A DNA stretch of 14,301 nt from Baffinella frigidus. Taxonomy: Eukaryota > Cryptophyceae > Cryptomonadales > Baffinellaceae. Below are positions 9,001 through 12,484 of the stretch, piece after piece; the first letter of the stretch is position 1, and every line of letters begins with the position of its first letter. The notes under the pieces were generated by a model, which saw nothing but the letters and a program-made list of their open reading frames with translations, did no database searches and was not told the origin of the DNA. The DNA lies in the NCBI GenBank assembly GCA_026770585.1, contig MU646948.1, positions 82,997-97,297 of the forward strand. The letters are read 5' to 3'. A program made the position numbers and the translations under genes.

Positions 9001-12000
9001 ACATGATATATAATCGTAATTTTAAAAGTAATTATATATGCCAATCAAACCCCTGGACCCTGAACAACGATTTTGGAATCTCCAAAATCCCACGCCCCAA
9101 AACCCCCAAACCTACACCCCCAAACCCTAAACCCTGAACCCTAGACCCCAAACTTAAAACCCAAAACCCAAAACCCAAATCCCAAACGCTAAAAATAGAA
9201 CGACGCGCACAAGGGCATCGCGAACATGTTGATGAAGTTCGGCGCCACGAGTGAACATCGTGAACAACCCACACGGGGATACTCCACGAAACCCTACGGT
9301 AGGCAATACCGTAGGGGCATAGGCTGCTCCTACGGATATATCCTAACCGCTTTTGGCTAGAATTTGGCCAGAAAATCTCTTGGTAGCCCGGTTTGCGGTT
9401 AACCCCCCCCCCCGTGCCTCGTATAATAGTATATATATAGTATAGTATAATAGTATATATATAGTATATGTATATGTATATACATGTATATATCTCTTCC
9501 TGAAACGTTACCCCCCCCGCCCGGCAGAACGACGCGTACAAGGGCATCGCGAACATGTTCAAGAAGTACGGGGCCACGATGGACTTCACGTGCTTCGAGA
9601 TCAAGACGGGCGCGGACGACTGCCACCCGTACCACTCGGACCCCGAGTCGCTGGTCAACCAGGTGCGAACAGGACCATTTTTACCATGCACTTAGTATGT
9701 TTGTACCAGGAACGGGCTATACATGTATACATATAGGCTATACACGTGTTACAATATATATCTATATATACATATATATTATAGTTCTCTTATGTATAAT
9801 ATATATATATATACATACAATAGTTCTCTTGGGTACGGGGGGACTTCACGTGCTTCGAGATCAAGACGGGCGCGGACGACTGCCACCCGTACCACTCGGA
9901 CCCCGAGTCGCTCGTCAACCAGGTGCGGACCCGAAACCCGAAACACGAAACACGAAACACGAAACACGATACACGAAACACGAAACCCGAAACCCTAAAC
10001 CCTAAACCCTAAACCCCACACCCTCTGGACCCTGAACCCTGGACCCTAAATCCTAAATCCGGGACCCGAAACCCGAAACCCTAAAAACCTAAACACTCAA
10101 CCCCCAACCCCCAACCCTAACCCTCAAACTCCAAACCCAAAACCCAAAACCCAAAACCCAAAACCCAAAACCCAAAACCCAAAACCCAAAACCCCAAACC
10201 CATAAACACTGAACCCTAAACCCTCAATGTCATCTCTCTTCACTAGGTGCGGGTGGCGACGCAGGAGGCAGGCATCAAGATGGGGGGCGAAACCCAAACA
10301 TCAAGCACAACTAATTAATTACTTTGGGGGCAATGAAAATTAGTACAAAAATGATTTACTATTACTAGTATGATCCAATTGTTAAGTGATTTCCGCTGGC
10401 GAGAAGCAATTAATCGGTGCTTTTGCTGACATTACAACCCGAAACCAGGTACGGGTGGCACGCAGGAGGCAGGCATCAAGTTCTTGGTCTAGGGTTCCTA
10501 AACCCTACACCCTTGGTTTTAATTTAGGTCTCTCTAGGTTTCTCACCTGAACCCTTGGTGTGAATATAGGTCTCTCTCCTGAACCCTTGGTGTAAACACA
10601 AGTCTCTCTCTCCTGAACCCTTGGTGTAAACACAAGTCTCTCTCTCCTGAACCCTTGGTGTAAACACAAGTCTCTCTCTCCTGAACCCCGAATTATAAAT
10701 CCGAAAACAGGTACGGGTGCCTGTTTTCGAGGCAGGAGGCAGGCATCCAGTTCGCGGGCGAAACCTAAAAACCAAGCACAAATATTGATTAGTTGCTTCG
10801 GGGGCAAACCCCAAACCCCCAAACCCTAACCCTCAAACCCCAAACCCCCAAACCCCAAACCCCAAACACGAAACCAGGTGCGGGTGGCGACGCAGGCGGC
10901 AGGCATCAAGATGGGGGGGGAGAACGCGCTTCCGGTCGACAACTGGGAGGTCCCACCCCCGAGACCCGAAACCTGAAACCCGACATAGACAGAATGAAAC
11001 CCGAAATAGAATGCGTTTGACCAGTTTGACCAATGAGTTTGACCAGTTTGACGGTGCTGAGGGCTTTATCTGTAGGTGTACGGTCTCGGTATGTAATGTA
11101 TAGTGTGGGGCATCAAGTTCGCGGGCGAAAACGCGCTGCCTGTGGACAACTGGGAGGTGCGCGCCGCACCCGAAATAGAATGAGTTTGACCAGTTTGACC
11201 AATGAGTTTGACCAGGTAGTTTGACACCAGTTTGACCGCGCTAAAGGCTTTGGGTGTATATATGCAGTCTCTTCATTTAATGTATAGTGCGGCGTCAGCA
11301 GACACACTATTCGCGGGAGCAGTACGTGTTGGCTGTCTACCGTTCCACTTTCCTTTCCCCTTTTTTGCAGGCCATCGCCGCGCCCCGAAATAGAGAGAAA
11401 ACACGTTTTAGGTTGATGACTCCCACTAGGCAGCCACCGGGGGCTTCACGGATACAATCCATCTTACCGATTTGTACCAGAATCTTTTCAAAAGGCTGGG
11501 GGGCCTCTCTCGAGGTCTCCTTGGTGCACACCATGTGAGGGTAATAAAGAAAAGAAGAAGACCAGAATCTTATCCATTGCTGTGAATTCCAACGGGAATT
11601 TCCCCCGGATTTCCGGGGGGGAAGGAATTCGGCGCCTGCTAAGTGGACAGCCTGCTGGAATGAACTATATACGGTCCCGTATATCTACAGTTAAACTCTC
11701 TAATACCTCATAACCTGCTGAAATTAAGACGCGTTTTTTTAGCGCGCTCTCTCTCTCTGATGCCTCATAACCTGTTCGAATTAACTGATAACTCATAACC
11801 TTCGTTTCCCGCGGCAGTGTTATGACATGATCCTCGCCAAGGCGAAGTACCTCGACTCCTTCTGCTTCCTCCGCTTCTCAGGTCTAGAGAGAGAGAGAGC
11901 GAGAGAGGGAGGGAGAGCGCGGGAGAGAGAGAGAGCGAGCGAGAGAGAGAGAGAGAGAGACAGAGAGAGAGAGAGCGAGAGAGCGAGAGAGGGAGGGAGA

Positions 12001-12442
12001 GCGCGCGCGCGAGAGAGAGAGAGCCAGAGAGAGAGAGAGAGCGAGAGAGGGACGGAGAGCGCGCGCGCACGAGAGAGAGAGCGAGCGAGAGAGAGAGAGA
12101 GAGCGAGAGAGAGAGAGAGAGAGCGAGAGAGAGCGACAGAGAGCGAGAGCGAGAGAGCGAGAGAGCGAGAGAGAGAGAGAGAGAGAGGGAAGGAGAGAGA
12201 GAGGGAGAGAGAGATAGAGGAGACCATTAATACCACCAACACGGCCGGTATGTATCCACCCCCACCGTGGCAGTGTCAGAGTAGAGAACGGAATTGACAT
12301 GATCCTCACCAAGGCGAAGTACCTCGACTCCTTCTGCTTCCTCTGCTGCTCAGGTCCAGAGAGAGAGAGAGGGAGGGAGAGGGAGGGAGAGAGAGAGAGA
12401 GCGAGAGAGGGAGAGCGCGAGAGAGAGAGAGGGAGAGCGTGA

Positions 12443-12484
<42 letters not shown>

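Larger units (their letters stand above)
8785..9527 (+). other. Intron 8: telomere-like words, TA microsatellite, exon-edge copies
   Basis: CCCTAAA-type words run at 8787-8940 and 9060-9190. A 35 bp hairpin ATATATAAT...ATTATATAT lies at about 9005-9040. A TA/GTATA microsatellite runs 9421-9493. An exon-8 end copy (8954) comes before an exon-9 start copy (9199). Confidence 0.8.
10247..10763 (+). pseudogene. Three exon-10 start copies
   Basis: The copies are at 10247-10293 ([34 protein letters not shown]), 10449-10483 (CAG|GTACGGGTGGCACG, one base lost) and 10711-10763 (CAG|GTACGGGTGCCTGTTTTC, internal replacement forming a GAAAACAGG...CCTGTTTTC hairpin). All keep the acceptor and all end before ENALP. 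Confidence 0.85.
9663..10877 (+). other. Intron 9: TA tract, telomere-like words, 34 bp tandem array, exon-edge copies
   Basis: In order: TA tract 9715-9825, exon-9 end copy, AAACACG/CCCTAAA/CCCAAAA words 9926-10230, three exon-10 start copies, two D-family elements (10303, 10773), and a 34 bp tandem array (10547-10680). More CCCCAAA words come just before exon 10. Confidence 0.8.
10950..11817 (+). other. Intron 10: duplicated TTTGACCAG block and exon-10 end copy
   Basis: It contains two related blocks of TTTGACCAGTTTGACC(AATGAG) repeats (11003-11105, 11169-11292) and an exon-10 end copy between them. A palindromic foldback lies at 11584-11630, and a repeat of CTCATAACCTG..GAATTAA at about 11706 and 11764. 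Otherwise the sequence is unique. Confidence 0.75.

Noticed and set aside
9032-9691. 219-residue frame on the minus strand
   Set aside because: It runs antisense through exon 9, a TA microsatellite and telomere-like words, while the plus strand there codes a clear beta-amylase exon.
10547-10680. CRISPR-like array
   Set aside because: The 34 bp units abut with no unique spacers, and the context is an intron of a eukaryotic gene.
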